In this document: positions 51,315 through 62,766 of the stretch, one piece after another
How the letters are laid out: each line of letters starts with the position of its first letter
How positions within the stretch are numbered: position 1 is the first letter of the stretch
Assembly: GCA_029224185.1 (NCBI GenBank)
Contig: CM055206.1
Location: 11,574,683 to 11,638,682, forward strand
From: Karalla daura
Lineage: Eukaryota; Chordata; Actinopteri; Chaetodontiformes; Leiognathidae
Direction of reading: 5' to 3'
Length of the DNA stretch: 64,000 nt
Notes under the pieces: generated by a model
The model's input: the letters and a program-made list of their open reading frames with translations, nothing else
Told to the model about the DNA's origin: nothing
The model's database searches: none
Program-made: the position numbers and the translations under genes

Positions 51315-52796
51315 GTTTGTCCAGGTGTTGCATGCTGCTCCAGCACTGATCCCTCTGACCTCTTGCTCCTGCCTCCCTCGAGCTGTGTCAACCCCCCCAC
51401 GGCTTCTTATTTACAACTCTTGTTCTGCAAATTGGGTCATGCGTATGTGTCTGTGGCATGCATGCAGAGATGCTCTCAGTCCCAGTGGGCTTTGTTGTAG
51501 AATCTACATTTTACTTGCTCTCAGACGTATTTTAAATCGACTTTGCACCTCATCATCTTCGACATGAACTTCCACATAAAATGCTTAAAATTATACATTT
51601 CAGTTCTTTCCTGAAAGAGCTGTGAAAGATTTAGATTTGTGTCAAAGTTATTTTCACATTTTGGGTTACATTTAAGTTGGTTCAAACATCTGTAAATGCC
51701 ACCTGTTGAGAAATTTGAAACCATCTTTAGTTTTCCCCTTTTTTATCGTCACACTGCTTTGTTTCCAGGCACATTACTGCCACCTGTGGCTCAGTGGAGG
51801 CTCAGACTGCAGAGTGACACTGGAGGCAGGAAACAGGCAGCAGTGCTTTACATTCTGACTAATTAAAATGGTCAAGAGGACCACACATTTGTGATCATTT
51901 TGTAATCATTCACCTGAATGATCTTTTAGCTTTTGGCAACATTTTGGATGAGTGTTAAAACACTGTCTCCTCATGCCAAAAAACACCTGGGTTCCACTCC
52001 CAGTTTGGCTTTTCTGACTAGAGTTTACATCATGTAAATCTTCCCACGTCCTAACCGTGTGTATGAGAGTGAATGGTGTGTGTGCTGATGACCCGTTCCG
52101 GGTGTATCCCCTGCCCCCTGACAGCATTAAGGTGTAAAGTGGAGAATGAAGCCCAGGCGCTTGTATTTTATTGTTGGTTATGTTTCTCTGTTTCCAGGCA
52201 GACCACCCTGGCCGTGTACTTCATGTCTCTGGTGGGAATGGTTGTCTTTGCTGCTACACTCAACCTGGGTCACCTCTGGGTGGTCTTCATCACTGCTGGT
52301 GCTCTTGGGTAACCTGCAATTTATTGTCATTCTTTTTTATTGTTCATTGAAAGGACATATAAGGTCATATTTATCAATTTTTCATGTTTTATTTAATCTT
52401 TCAACTTTTTTTTCTTACATTTAATTGCGTTAACAATGAAATCAGGTCTGAAAATGGGTCAGACATCACCCATTACCTTAATTATCTACAGTAAGGTCAC
52501 ATAAGGGCAATTCCCTAACTGATTAGGAATATCATTTTAGTTAAAAGCTAGTTGATGATTGTAACTGTGTAGTTATGAAAAACAGTTACAGCTAAAATTA
52601 ATGAATAATTATTTGGCAGATGGTCATACGGTGGCTGGTTCTTTTCCACGGCATGCTATTATGGTAATTCACTCTAGCTGACGCTTTCTGTTGACAATTG
52701 CCACAATAATTTTCCACAGTGTTTATTTTGTTTTTATCTTTGGCTTAATGAGCACTTACACATACACAGCATGGCCCCGGGAAAAGGTTTGGCCTT

Positions 52797-52833
<37 letters not shown>

Positions 52834-54951
52834 AGTCAGACTGAGGATACATAGAGCAGAGCTGATACAGCCTCATGCTCATTTAGAGAGAAAAATAAAT
52901 GAATCCAATACAACATCAACATCACAAACTGTTGGCTTTGTAAGAATCGTGAGACGATCTAGAGCAGTCTTTACCGCTCCATGTCTGTCGAAAGCCCTGA
53001 CTCTATACGATAAACAGCAAAGCTGATGCTATCAGATCAACACGTGTCAAGAAAGGTTAACAAGTTCCCATCACACCCTGTTTTATTTATGCTTCTGCTC
53101 AGAGCGGCCAAACCGTCCTGGAATCTAGGTTGTACGTTACTTGTGGAATTAAAACCAGACTCAGCAGTCATCTTACGCCCAGTTTTACACTTTCATGCGG
53201 CTGCGGTGGAATCATTACACCCCTTCAGTAGCACAGATTGGTCCTCCAGATTGTGCTCTGTTGCTCTGTGAAGGCACACCTTCATACCATACAGGCACAC
53301 ATACGTGCCAGACAGTGCAAATCGCTGGGGTGAGTCAGGCCGAATTGACAAACAGCTCACGGAAAGCTTCGTTTGTAAATGGAGGCTTGGGGAGAGCCGC
53401 GCTCCTGCTGGAATTCCTGGTATTCAACTGATAACTTTTTTTTTTTTTCCTTTTCCTACTGTTGTCGTAGTTTCAAAAATCTTCCATTCTCGATTTAAAA
53501 AATGTTCAGTTTTTTCAGTGTAATTGTTTGCTAAGGTGTAAAGAAACTGGGGATTAACCGTCACGTGCAGAGAACACACAGAAGTTTCACGTGTGCTGCT
53601 GGAGCTCTGTGTTCTTGTTGTCACAGCATATTTAGAGGCAGAGGAAGCACACAAATGTGTCCGGAAGTACAGTAAGCACTGACTCATGCTGGGGGTGGTT
53701 TTGCCACTCTTTGCCATGTCAGAAATTCAAGTTTCACTCGCTGTCACCTCAGAGAATCTTTCGCTCCCATTGTTCTGCCTTGAAAATGTGTGTCCCCTGT
53801 GCAATTGTCAGAGTTATAAAACTGAGCTATTATGAAGGAGGAGAGGCAAAAACAACAGGAGTAAGTAGAGCATGTCCAGAGGTTGTATGCGAATCCAGTT
53901 TATAGTGGTGTTTACTTAAATTACTAGCAGGATGTCCATATAATTTGTACTGTTTGTCGCTGTTCCCCTATGTGTGTGTGTGTGTGTGTGTGTCCAGATT
54001 CTTCATGACGGGCTACCTGCCACTTGGCTTTGAGTTTGCAGTGGAACTGACGTACCCGGAGTCTGAGGGAACCTCATCAGGCCTCCTCAACTGCTCGGCA
54101 CAGGTACAGTTCAGTTGCAGCGCGATGGTGCAAAGCCACCTGGTGTGTCAGCAGAAAGATGGCACGCCAACAAGTGTTTGTGTTTTTAACCGGTCGGTCG
54201 TGCAGGGAAAAGTGAGTCATACGTAGTCTTTCACTCAGTATCACTGCGAGGTCCTGAGAAAGGGAGACCTAGAATTAGAATGAGAACAGTTTGTACGTGC
54301 CTGCCTCTATTCAGGCAAACAAATAGAAATGACATTTGGTTTCCACGCTCCTGGTTCTTCTTCAGTATCTGATTCCTCCTCCAGCTCTGGCCCAGACTTG
54401 TAGGGCTGTGTGCACGCTCCATAACTGTGCTGCTCCAGTTACCACTTGGTTCAGGAAAAAGTTGCAATGCTCTGTTATTTTGCAAGTAGCGTGAAGCCGA
54501 GTGATCATTCATGTGATTGGCAGGCAAGACAGGCAATCAGTGTGAAGCCTCCACCGGTTGCCAGAAAAGCTTGAGATGAATCCATGCAGACACAGACCTT
54601 ACTACTGAAATTATTATTCAAGTTATAAATAACTTTACATTTGATGAAACCAGTGTTCCATAGCTTCTATATTAACGCCAGAGAATGAGGACAAATGAAA
54701 GTACAAATTCACTTACTCTTGGTCTCCTTTAAAGCGCCATTCAGCATTGTCAGTCTGCAGAATCAAAGGTGCTAAAGTCGTTTAGTTCATTCTTTGAGGA
54801 GCTGCCACTTGCCAATCACAGCTTTGCATGCAAGTTCTGAGTTTTGGAGCAACAGTGGGACATTTAATTTATTTATGAATGTTGTTTTTTGTGAAGGCAA
54901 GAAGAGTTCTGTCGAGTGCTGAAAGCACATTTCACTGTTGTGGCTGAGGGG

Positions 54952-55023
<72 letters not shown>

Positions 55024-57324
55024 CTTGTGGAAACAGCAGGTTGATTGCTAACCAGTTCATGCTCTGCCGGCACAGGTGTTTGGCATCATTTTCACCATCA
55101 GCCAGGGCAAGATCATCGACAGGTTCGGCACTCTGGCAGGAAACATCTTCCTCTGCGTCTTTCTCCTCATCGGCACAGTAATAACAGGTAAGAGCCTCTG
55201 TGACTGTGAATGGCAGGCTACAGAGAGTCATAGCAAGCTACTGCTTTCATGTCACGTCCAGGAATGCAGCCGCATTGTTTTTCTCATTGTTTTGTTATGA
55301 GTTAACTAATGCTCCGGTGGGACGATTTTGAATTCCAAGAATATAGATGTTTTTGGTGCGTTTTGTGCGTTTGCAGCATGAATTTTGTCACCTACCGAAA
55401 GGAGAGCTGTCAGATCTAGAAGGAGGTTGTCTGGGCTTAGAGTAAAAACTGACATTTGTGAGAAGACAGCGTACGAAACCGCAGGCATTTTCTTGTTCCA
55501 TCATCCTCACTCCAAACTGAATGTTTCTCATTAAGCGCCGAGTTTCTAGGAAAACAAGTCGGAGGGTGGGGTGGTAAACATTTTGTTGGCCATTGGCTGA
55601 GTAATGGAAAAGTTTGCATCATCGGGAGGTAATTGACGCACTGTCAGAGATGCTGCTTGCTGCCGCACAGTAGCCGACTGTATCCAGGTGTTAGATCTTT
55701 TTGCACGGACCATTACAGGGTTTATGAGCAATGAACAACTTTAGGTTTTGTTTTTTCTTAAATCCACTGATGCGCTTAACCCGGTGCACGCCGTTAGATT
55801 ATCTAGTGAGACTTCTCTGCTCACAAAGGTCACACTGACTCACTGCCATTTGGATCTTACTCAGCATTTAGACTGTACCGCTTGCTTTGGGCATGATGCC
55901 AGTTTGTAAAGGGGAGGGGGGGGGGGGTACTATGCGCACAAGCTGAACTCTGCTCTGTAATATATTCAAAGGTTATATAAAGGCATACTGAAAGGTTATG
56001 ACTTGCTGTGAAACATTCTCCATAAGTGGATATTAAGGTTAATGATTAAGTTGGAGCTGTCTGTATTATTTGGAAATGTGAAAATGGAGACAGTCAGAGC
56101 TCCAGTGTTTGACTGTTATTATTTGTGTTATTATTTGCCTGATCCACTTACGACATGCAGTGAAGAAAGGAGTAAAATGTCTGCTACGATTTGAAAGCGA
56201 TTTTTTTATTAATCTGTGCTCTGATCTGACCGACTTGTATTTATCTGCTCTTTGATAAACTCTGGAATACAATGTCTATATATATATTTAGGTTTCAGTC
56301 ATTGTTGGTGCTTATTTGCTTCCCCCACTTACGTTATTTTTATTTCGCACTTAAATTTAAAACATTGAAAATCCTCAAGGAAATACTGCATTACCATCCG
56401 TTAACTTTCACGCCGCCATTCTTCGTGAATTATCGACGAAACCTTAACTATTCCGACTCTAGACTGTAGACACTCAATGTGGCACATGTCATGCGAATTC
56501 TTAGCAAACCAAACTTGATGGTGGCAACGTGTCTGAGCATAGGTGCCACCTGCTGGATGGTCACCTTAACTACATCACGTCATGCGTCCGCAACTCTGTC
56601 ATTATTACGTCATATTTTTCATCCACACCTTTATTTCCGTATCTTTAGACAGCATCTGCTTATCGCTCTCTAATGACTTTATTTCCTTGCAGGCATCATA
56701 AAATCAGATCTGCGGAGACAGAATGCAAACATGATGGCCAAAGCAGCAGTAAGTGTGAATCCTTCAATTTGTGACCGGTCTTTTTTCACATAGGAAATTC
56801 TGATACATCACACCAGGATGAAATTATTTCAATTATTACAACTGAATGTCGTTCGATCCATCCAGATGAGTCCATATATCCCCTGTGAAAAAAAGCCAAC
56901 GTTACTCCCTTTTGCTGAGTCAGCCCACGTGTACATACCAGTTTTTGAGAAGCTGTTTGCGTCTTTCTCATACATGTTGAGACATGTGTGACCTGGCAAA
57001 AAGGAGCCTATTGAATCTAAGTGAACAGTACCATCAATGGATGCTTACCTCCTGTTCCTAATCCATTCTATTTTATTTCACTGTTGTAATTTTCTAAGCT
57101 GTTGGTAGCAGGTTGCTTTGAGTCATAATCATAATAATTTCCATAATAATCATAAGCGAAATGAAGGTTAACGTTTGAACAACTACCTCATCCCAGGCTG
57201 TAGTGCGAAACACTGAATGAGAAGTGATCAGTAGCTGTTGTTTTAGGCGGCGGAGAGGCAGAAGTTGGGACAAGACTACGGAGCCACTGCACTAATCTCG
57301 GAGACTCCTCCTGCTCAACCCTGA
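40218..57324 (+). CDS. flvcr2: Choline transporter FLVCR2/SLC49A2, isoform a (exon 1a plus 9 shared exons)
   Basis: Host plasma-membrane MFS transporter. FLVCR2 carries choline and acts in brain endothelium; haem roles were proposed earlier.

Exons: 1a 40218-40742, 2 45794-45935, 3 49296-49436, 4 50447-50514, 5 50975-51078, 6 52198-52308, 7 53998-54103, 8 55076-55187, 9 56693-56748, 10 57247-57324. All are bounded by AG/GT and join in frame to 480 aa.

Exon 1a gives TM1 (NSFQWIQYG, Trp54) through TM4 (CAQVFILGMPSR, Gln143). Shared exons give LGIAIGFLVPP, the TM7 Tyr region (CFYAVGTLLNR), GEEVNAGRIGL, FFMTGYLPLGFEFAVELTYP and VFGIIFTISQG. Human FLVCR2 is 526 aa with a longer N-terminus.

The start is the ATG at 40218 (aacATGg); the in-frame extension to 40194 begins at GTG. 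Exons 1b and 1c sit inside intron 1. Confidence 0.94.
42704..42710 (+). promoter_or_regulatory. flvcr2: TATA box before flvcr2 exon 1b
   Basis: TATAAAG 64 bases before the exon 1b ATG, well placed for a start site at about 42735. It lies in a 17-base segment flanked by GGAC repeats that is absent from the otherwise homologous region before exon 1c. Confidence 0.5.
42774..43424 (+). CDS. flvcr2: flvcr2 alternative first coding exon 1b
   Basis: 217 codons open from ATG to the donor (CAG|gttTgt type), phase 0 after Gly-Asn-Gln, exactly as in exon 1a. It can therefore join shared exon 2 to give a 522 aa protein.

Residues 1-78 form a cytoplasmic N-terminus unrelated to that of 1a (contains HGEQAELVPKAE). 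Residues 79-217 parallel TM1 to early TM5 of FLVCR2: SSFMWLQYG (Trp96), IDWLAMIYLLTYIP, GQFFGSVATVFVLG and SVWFGEKEVSTACS. Gln143 of isoform a is Thr185 here, and the Arg of MPSR is Tyr (IPSY).

No further downstream exon set exists between 1b, 1c and exon 2, so it must share exons 2-10 or be a truncated product. The intact frame and conserved helices argue against a decayed duplicate. Confidence 0.82.
44434..44440 (+). promoter_or_regulatory. flvcr2: Candidate TATA box before flvcr2 exon 1c
   Basis: TATAAAT 157 bases before the exon 1c ATG. It is not in the position of the exon 1b TATA box. A splice acceptor-like sequence (ttttcttctgcag, about 44524-44536) lies between it and the ATG, so a short non-coding leader exon is also possible. 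Confidence 0.35.
44597..45247 (+). CDS. flvcr2: flvcr2 alternative first coding exon 1c
   Basis: Tandem duplicate of exon 1b, also 217 codons, open to the same GNQ|gtttgt donor in phase 0. Spliced to shared exons it would give 522 aa.

The N-terminus is diverged from 1b (residues 1-78, with HGEQTELIPKTE). The helices are nearly the same: SSFMWLQYS (Trp96), IDWLAIIYLLTYIP, GSVATVYVLGIPSYLASVWFG, with Thr185 where isoform a has Gln.

The codon matching the 1b start is GTG here. Initiation instead uses an in-frame ATG three codons upstream, and compensating small deletions keep the total length the same. A short frame opened by the alternate reading at 44413-44649 is a shadow. Confidence 0.82.
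47840..47879. repeat. Perfect inverted repeat, 13-base arms
   Basis: agttgagctagct (47840-47852) and agctagctcaact (47867-47879) are exact reverse complements around a 14-base centre that is itself made of gttagctagct units. In flvcr2 intron 2. May form a hairpin or cruciform. Confidence 0.75.
47885..48045 (+). repeat. SINE-like dispersed repeat, copy 5, followed by a retroposon tail
   Basis: 'cagtaagaaggtcctgggtt', 'tctgtgaggagttacatgtc' and 'ccttccacactccaaaaatg' match the family order. A LINE-tail-like stretch ('ttaattgccccatggaaata') follows to about 48120. In flvcr2 intron 2. Confidence 0.6.
49171..49229 (+). repeat. (CT)n microsatellite before flvcr2 exon 3
   Basis: About 29 CT units ending 66 bases before the exon 3 acceptor. 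It could strengthen the pyrimidine tract region. Confidence 0.95.
51212..51319 (+). repeat. (GT)n interrupted microsatellite in flvcr2 intron 5
   Basis: GT run broken by gc and tc units, starting about 130 bases after exon 5. Confidence 0.9.
51935..52140 (+). repeat. SINE-like dispersed repeat, copy 6, in flvcr2 intron 5
   Basis: 'aaacactgtctcctcatgcc', 'acctgggttccactcccag', 'tgtgtatgagagtgaatgg' and 'cgggtgtatcccctgccccc' follow the family order. It ends about 60 bases before exon 6. Confidence 0.6.
52799..52830 (+). repeat. (CA)n microsatellite in flvcr2 intron 6
   Basis: About 15 uninterrupted CA units. Confidence 0.95.
53970..53993 (+). repeat. (TG)n tract inside the exon 7 splice acceptor
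   Basis: A TG run ends at the tccag acceptor of flvcr2 exon 7 (53998), so it occupies the usual place of the pyrimidine tract. Confidence 0.9.
54253..54740 (+). repeat. MITE-like element, copy D, in flvcr2 intron 7
   Basis: Starts gagaaagggagacctagaat and ends ggtctcctttaaag, which look like inverted ends of an (A)AAGGGGACC type. Internal blocks 'tggttcttcttcagtatctg', 'ctccagttaccacttgg' and 'gtgatcattcatgtgattgg', then 'caggcaatcagtgtgaagcc', match copies A, B and C. It is the most complete copy by its two ends. Confidence 0.65.
54953..55021 (+). repeat. (TG)n microsatellite before flvcr2 exon 8
   Basis: About 34 units, ending 55 bases before the exon 8 acceptor. Confidence 0.95.
55916..55927 (+). 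repeat. Poly(G) run in flvcr2 intron 8
   Basis: Twelve consecutive G, preceded by GGGGA. Such runs often mark sequencing or assembly uncertainty. Confidence 0.85.
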
Positions 57325-58985
57325 TCAATAAACCTTTCCGCTGCCACAAACAAATCTGCTCAAATCTTAGCTCGACACGAGGAAGGACAAAGGTAGGAGC
57401 ACAAGAACAATCAGCACACACTGTCGATTACTCTCAGCCACTGCTGCACAGCCCTCCACCTGCCTCTGTCTGTCTCCGTCTCTCACATGATGATGCTGAG
57501 TGATGTTCACACAATCATGCAAATAGATTAAAAAAAATAAAAAATCACCCCGCAGTTTGTGATTGCCTGAAATTACCTCTGTTAACACTGAATTTAAATC
57601 AATGATCACACGTAATGCCCCAATCCCATCACTGAACACCTGTTCCATGTTTGACGTGGGAGTGTACCTGGATTACTGCTATCTCCCACTGTTTTATTTT
57701 ATAACTATATTGATCTGACTTCTCCAATTCACTCCACTGATATCTGTACACGTGTCCTTTCCTGAGAAGGCAGTCGGTCAGGTGAAACAGAGGAGTAAAT
57801 AACATGGTCAGTGACTAGCTGCCTATGTTTCAGGGTTTTGTCTATGAACCCATCTCTCAAATTATTGTGACCTAACAAGGTGATTGCTATTTTGTGTAAA
57901 AAATGTGCAAGTTAAACCCTCTTAGTTCACTCACAAATTCCCTGAAACCGCAGGAACAGATTGTACAGAAAATGTAAATTTTATGCAAAATGAAGTGTTT
58001 CTTTTCCAAATGATAATTTTGGCTGTAATTCAGTTTGGATCCAGGATTCATTGTTTGACCAGTCCATCGAAAACTAGATTTTGTTTTATACTTTATTTGA
58101 CAAGATATTATCTTTTAAATTAAACTCTGTGTTTGCTAGTTTAGGTTTATGATTGTTTGAAGCCACCATATATAGACATGACAATGTGTTTTACAAGTCA
58201 GGATGACGCATGATCCTAAAATGACATGAGACACTTCTACCTCGACTCTATGGAAATGTTGTGTTAATGTGCGTGCTTTGATCGTCAGGAACCTGACTCT
58301 CCGGACCGGAGCCCGACTGCATCGTCTGTCCTCAGAGAAGCCAAACTTTAAACACACACAACCATCAAAGCCTTGGAAATCACCACAGTCTCCTTCCTGT
58401 GACAGTGTGTGACGCACTGATGATAACAGCGCAGGAAGTCTGGAAGTCTTTAGACCCACTTCCCTTCTAAGAAGAGTGAAATGTACAGAGCTGTATTACC
58501 TATTTATGAAAATAATGCTTAAAAGGCTGTGTGAAATCAGATATTTAAATTCTGAGTATGACATTTCTCTGTGGAGCAATATTTTTATATGAACATGCGA
58601 ATTAAGTCTAAATCTGCAAGATGAATCTGTGAATTTTTTATTGACAGTTTTGACTGTATTTTTAATGTACTGTTGATTGTGTAAAGTATAAATAGATACT
58701 TTTTCCATAATTGACACTTATTTTGTTTTATGTGTCAGGTAACCATGTAAATGCACTATCCACATTTTATGGCCGATTACTGATAGAGGAATCTTTGACG
58801 TAATTTATAAAATGTATAAAGCAGCAGAATAGTAAACCATCTCTAGTCCCTGGCAGCAGACAGTCAGAGATAACGTACCAGCCACTCACAGTAGTAGCTA
58901 CAGTATACCCAGTATTTATTTAATACTACAACCATCCATGTTTACTAATCGACCAATTAAAATAAAGCTGTTGTAATGATGTTTC
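57325..58985 (+). terminator. flvcr2: flvcr2 3' UTR with polyadenylation signal
   Basis: AATAAA at 58961-58966 followed by a GT/T-rich stretch is the best poly(A) signal. An earlier AATAAA at 57327-57332 lies three bases after the stop codon; if used, it would leave almost no 3' UTR. The interval has no other coding exon. The true end needs transcript data. Confidence 0.5.
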
Positions 58986-61399
58986 TCTCAGTCTGCGTCG
59001 TCGTTTATGTAGTTGGTCTGACATGTTGAAACGTATTGACTGAAGGCCACTGGAAAAATGACTAACACCCAAAAACAAATCCGGCTGATGTAGATGTGAT
59101 GTCACACACTTGACTTCTAACCATCATCTTACCCAGTTCTACCTTAAAGGTGCTTCATGTATAAGAACATAAGAAAGCAAATGAAAAAGAAGAACTAGTA
59201 TGTACAAAGAAATGGAGATAAAACACCTAAAATAGAATAAATAGATGTAACAAAAAGTTACAGTTCAGTTGATAAAAGGCAGTAGTGAACATGAAAGTCT
59301 TCAATGTTGATTTAGACCATGCAGTTTTCTGGCAGTTTGTTATAGATTGTAGCTGTATAGAAACTAAATGCTACCTTTAGAACAGTTAGAAGGCACATAT
59401 TGAAGTCTGATTACACCGTGATATTACTTATCAGTAATCGAGGGTTACATACAAGTCTGTATATTAGTTATAGCTTGAACTGTCTCAAATAGTACAGGGA
59501 ACGCTGAACTAGGACACGGGTTGTGTTTTCAGCAATCCAAATAACAGGCTACTTTTATTAAGTAAATATCCTCTCAAATACAACTTTATTTTGCATCATT
59601 CATCCTATCAGATGTAAAAACCATGTGGGGAGGCCTAACTTATGCTGAATATATAGTCAAGGGTGGAGAAATTGTAATTTTAGACACCCACAGACCCCCA
59701 CCCGTCCACCCACACACACATCCACACAGACACACTACATTAAGTGCAATATATTGCGCTAAAGACCACTTAAGACCACTTGCTATTTGCCAGAAGATGC
59801 ACCAGTGGGTGATTTCCTCGTTAAGTCTCTCAGATGGTCTGAATTAAATAAATATGAGAGGCTCACAACGCCTGTTTTGTGTCAGCGGCGAGTCCGGAGT
59901 GTCAACAGTGTTCTTACCCTCCTGGCCACACGGTGGCAGCATTGTTGCAGACAAAGAGCACGTATTCCTGTAACGGACCAGAGGGTTTCAAGAGAGGAGC
60001 ACAAGTCGAAAGGAAACATAATTAAACCACATCGCTGATATAATTTGTGTTTTCTGTGTCCTATTGATGTGTTTCAGTCTCATCCAGGCTACAGAGTGTC
60101 CTGAATAAGCCTGGGATCTGCTGATGTGTCTGTCTCAATAAATGCCCACATTAAACATCTCGTCAGCATAGATGGAGATAAAGTTGTGTCGGAGTAGCTC
60201 TGTTATGAGATCATCCTGACTGTGGTCCAGTGCTCAGAGAGCGGCTCCCATCTCACTGACTGAGATGATCTCATTGTTCTCTAATGACTGATCCTTGGCA
60301 TAAATAGGTTGTTAACATTGCTGTCATGACTTTTCCCTGGTATAACTAGTTCATTAGCAAAATTGAGGATCTGTGGAAAAAAACGTCCGTGTAGGCACCA
60401 GTCAGTTGTACAGATGGCATTTAGAAAGAACAGTCTTTGCACAGATGGCATTTAGAAAGAAAAAAACAACAAAAAAAACAAAACACCACAGTCTTTGTTT
60501 TCATGTTCTTCCCCATGCTGTAACGCATCGGTTTCACACCAGCCAACTCCCCCACATCAATCAAACCCTCAACAAATGCTACTTCTAATATTCAACACTT
60601 CTGAAGAGAAGCCGAGTGAGAGAAAAGCAAAAAAATAGAAGATTTATTGAGAAGATGCAAGGCTGACATCATACCCATGAAACACTGCCCCGTTTAGTCA
60701 TTTGTTGTGTCAACACTATTTATACTGTGTGCCACACAGCCGTTTCCTTCTTTTTATGACCTTTATTACTGTGGAATATATGAACTGGAGACAGGAAGGT
60801 CACGAAAGGACGAAGAGGAGCAGGGTGTGACCTCAGGCTCGCTGACGACCTGCCCACCCACGTGTAGGGATGGATGTTTGAATAAGGGCCCTTGTATATA
60901 TATGACATTTCAGAGCTGCATGGAACAACTTACTGTACATGCAAAACATTGGGTCACTTGGTTTGTAAGAGCTTTTGCTTGTTGTGCTCCTTGATTTCCC
61001 TGCTACGTAATGCAGCTCCAAAAAGATATTTTTCACGATTGTGTATGAATACACTAGATTTAACTTAAAAGAGAAAAAAAAAAAGCCATTGAAACCGTGT
61101 GTTTATGGTATGGACCAAAACCAGAGGAGATGTATGGGTTTGTGACTCAGCTTTGCACGAAGGCTGAAAATATGGAAACGGTCAAATAAAATCTGCCAGC
61201 CAACACCTCTAAAGTTCACTAATTAACTTTAATGTGTGGTTTTAAGAGGGAGCCATGTCTTTCTTAATGAATAATAATGTATCCATCTGCACAACTCTGT
61301 GCAGCGTCTCTACTCTCCTACAAGTCCAGGCCACAAATTGTCACATTTACATTTCTGTTTGTGGGCAGATTAAACAGCAGTGTAAAAGGTAGGTTTTTT
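58986..61399. other. Intergenic, no gene supported
   Basis: No exon recognised. A CTCF-like motif (ccacacggtggcagc) lies at about 59926-59942. Open frames are short and without family similarity. Confidence 0.5.
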
Positions 61400-61480
61400 T
61401 TTTGAGGTGGTGGCAGGCAGACCAAGGTCTCCCATATCCACATCCAGTCTCCATGCTAAACTAAGCTAAGCTAATCAGTT
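61400..61480 (+). repeat. Fragment of the 'gctaagctaa' teleost repeat
   Basis: 'ccagtctccatgctaaacta', then 'agctaagctaatcag', is the end portion of the family seen at 17160-17470. Confidence 0.4.
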
Positions 61481-61566
61481 CAAATCAAGTAGTGGTAGTT
61501 TGAACTCAACTCACTTCATCTTAACTGACTTATCAAACATCTCATTGGACTCTTCACAAGACTTAC

Positions 61567-61872
61567 ACAAAGAGTCTCTGAGCCCATGATGTCGGGAAGC
61601 TCTTTCTGTGGCATTTTTACAGTAGCAACGTCACACCGGCCTCTCCCAGGCATGGGCACGTAGTTCCTCGCCGAAATGGCAATGTGGCAGATCACCAGTA
61701 TGACCAGTGTGACCACAGAGTGGGTGATGGCGTACCTCAGTCCCATGGCGAGCGGCCCGTGTGCATGAACGCTGAGTATTCCTCTGTGAGGAGCCACGGC
61801 CAGATGATTTATTCTGCAACACCGCTGCATGATGGCCACGTACGTCATTGCCCTGAGGGTGGTTGATCCTAT
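61567..61872 (-). CDS. Candidate internal exon of an unidentified membrane protein
   Basis: On the minus strand an acceptor (ccagcaggcag) is followed by 102 open codons and a strong donor (TGT|GTAAGT), phase 0 at both ends. The product includes MTYVAIMQRCCRINHLAVAP and a hydrophobic helix (YAITHSVVTLVILVICHIAI), followed by a basic, Pro-rich stretch. Many codons end in G or C, as in the real exons here, and the CpG content is higher than in its flanks. I do not recognise the family. No convincing partner exon was found in the remaining 2 kb, so it may belong to a gene extending past 64,000 or be a relic. Confidence 0.35.
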
Positions 61873-61879
61873 CTGCCTG

Positions 61880-62732
61880 CTGGCGCTTCACAGATATTAT
61901 CAAGCGTCCACACCATGATCCACAAACCCCAAACCTAAACTACACAGCTAAAATTACAAAAGCTGTATTTAGTCTCGAGAGGTGGAGGACAAACAGCGCT
62001 GGGCGATCGGCCCAGAGTAAACAGGACCAGGGACTAGATTTTAGGCCTTATCGCAGCTAAAAGGCATCGTGAAATAAATGACTAATTTGCCACTGGGAAT
62101 TCTGGTTAGTGTAGGAGTGCAGATAGCCATCGGGCTCATAAAGCATGAACTGCAGGGAGAAATGTAGAGGGAGGAGGCTGATGCAAACACAGCATGACGC
62201 CGTGTGTGTTGACTGCTGGTGCTGGCCACGTACAGCACACAGTAGTAAAGAGGGAGCTGTGCACACACACACACACACACAGACGGGAATAGGAGAAAGA
62301 GATAAAGCCCTGAAGTGTTTCCCAGAGATGACAAAAACAGAAACAGGAGCGCTAAAAAGTGAGAAGTTGTATCTGACAAGGCAGGATATCAAAACAACTG
62401 CAAAGAACTAAATACTTGAAGGAGCGGAGATGAAAGTATTGCAAGCACTGAAAGTGAAATACAAGTAAGTGCGGTGAAGGCTTTGTCATACACAGATGGC
62501 CACTCGGGTGTATTTTGGAGAGGCTGCTGAACGAGCACCTCATCCATGCACATTCTGGGGAAATATAACTCACTCACAGATGGAGAGCAGAGAAGGGAGG
62601 TGCTGCCATGAAGTCAAACTGTAAACTGAATCTTGATATTCGACCCTGGCGCGGCGCCAGCGGAGCTGTGCTTGGTACCAGCGTTTTCTTCTTCCTCTCT
62701 CCTCGGAGAAGATAAAAGCGTCTCTTATTTTC

Positions 62733-62766
<34 letters not shown>

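Noticed and set aside
62062..62149. Possible minus-strand exon after a good acceptor (ctccctgcag)
   Set aside because: Ends at a stop without poly(A) signal or convincing donor; no similarity, and it would sit upstream of the 61567-61872 exon with no usable donor.
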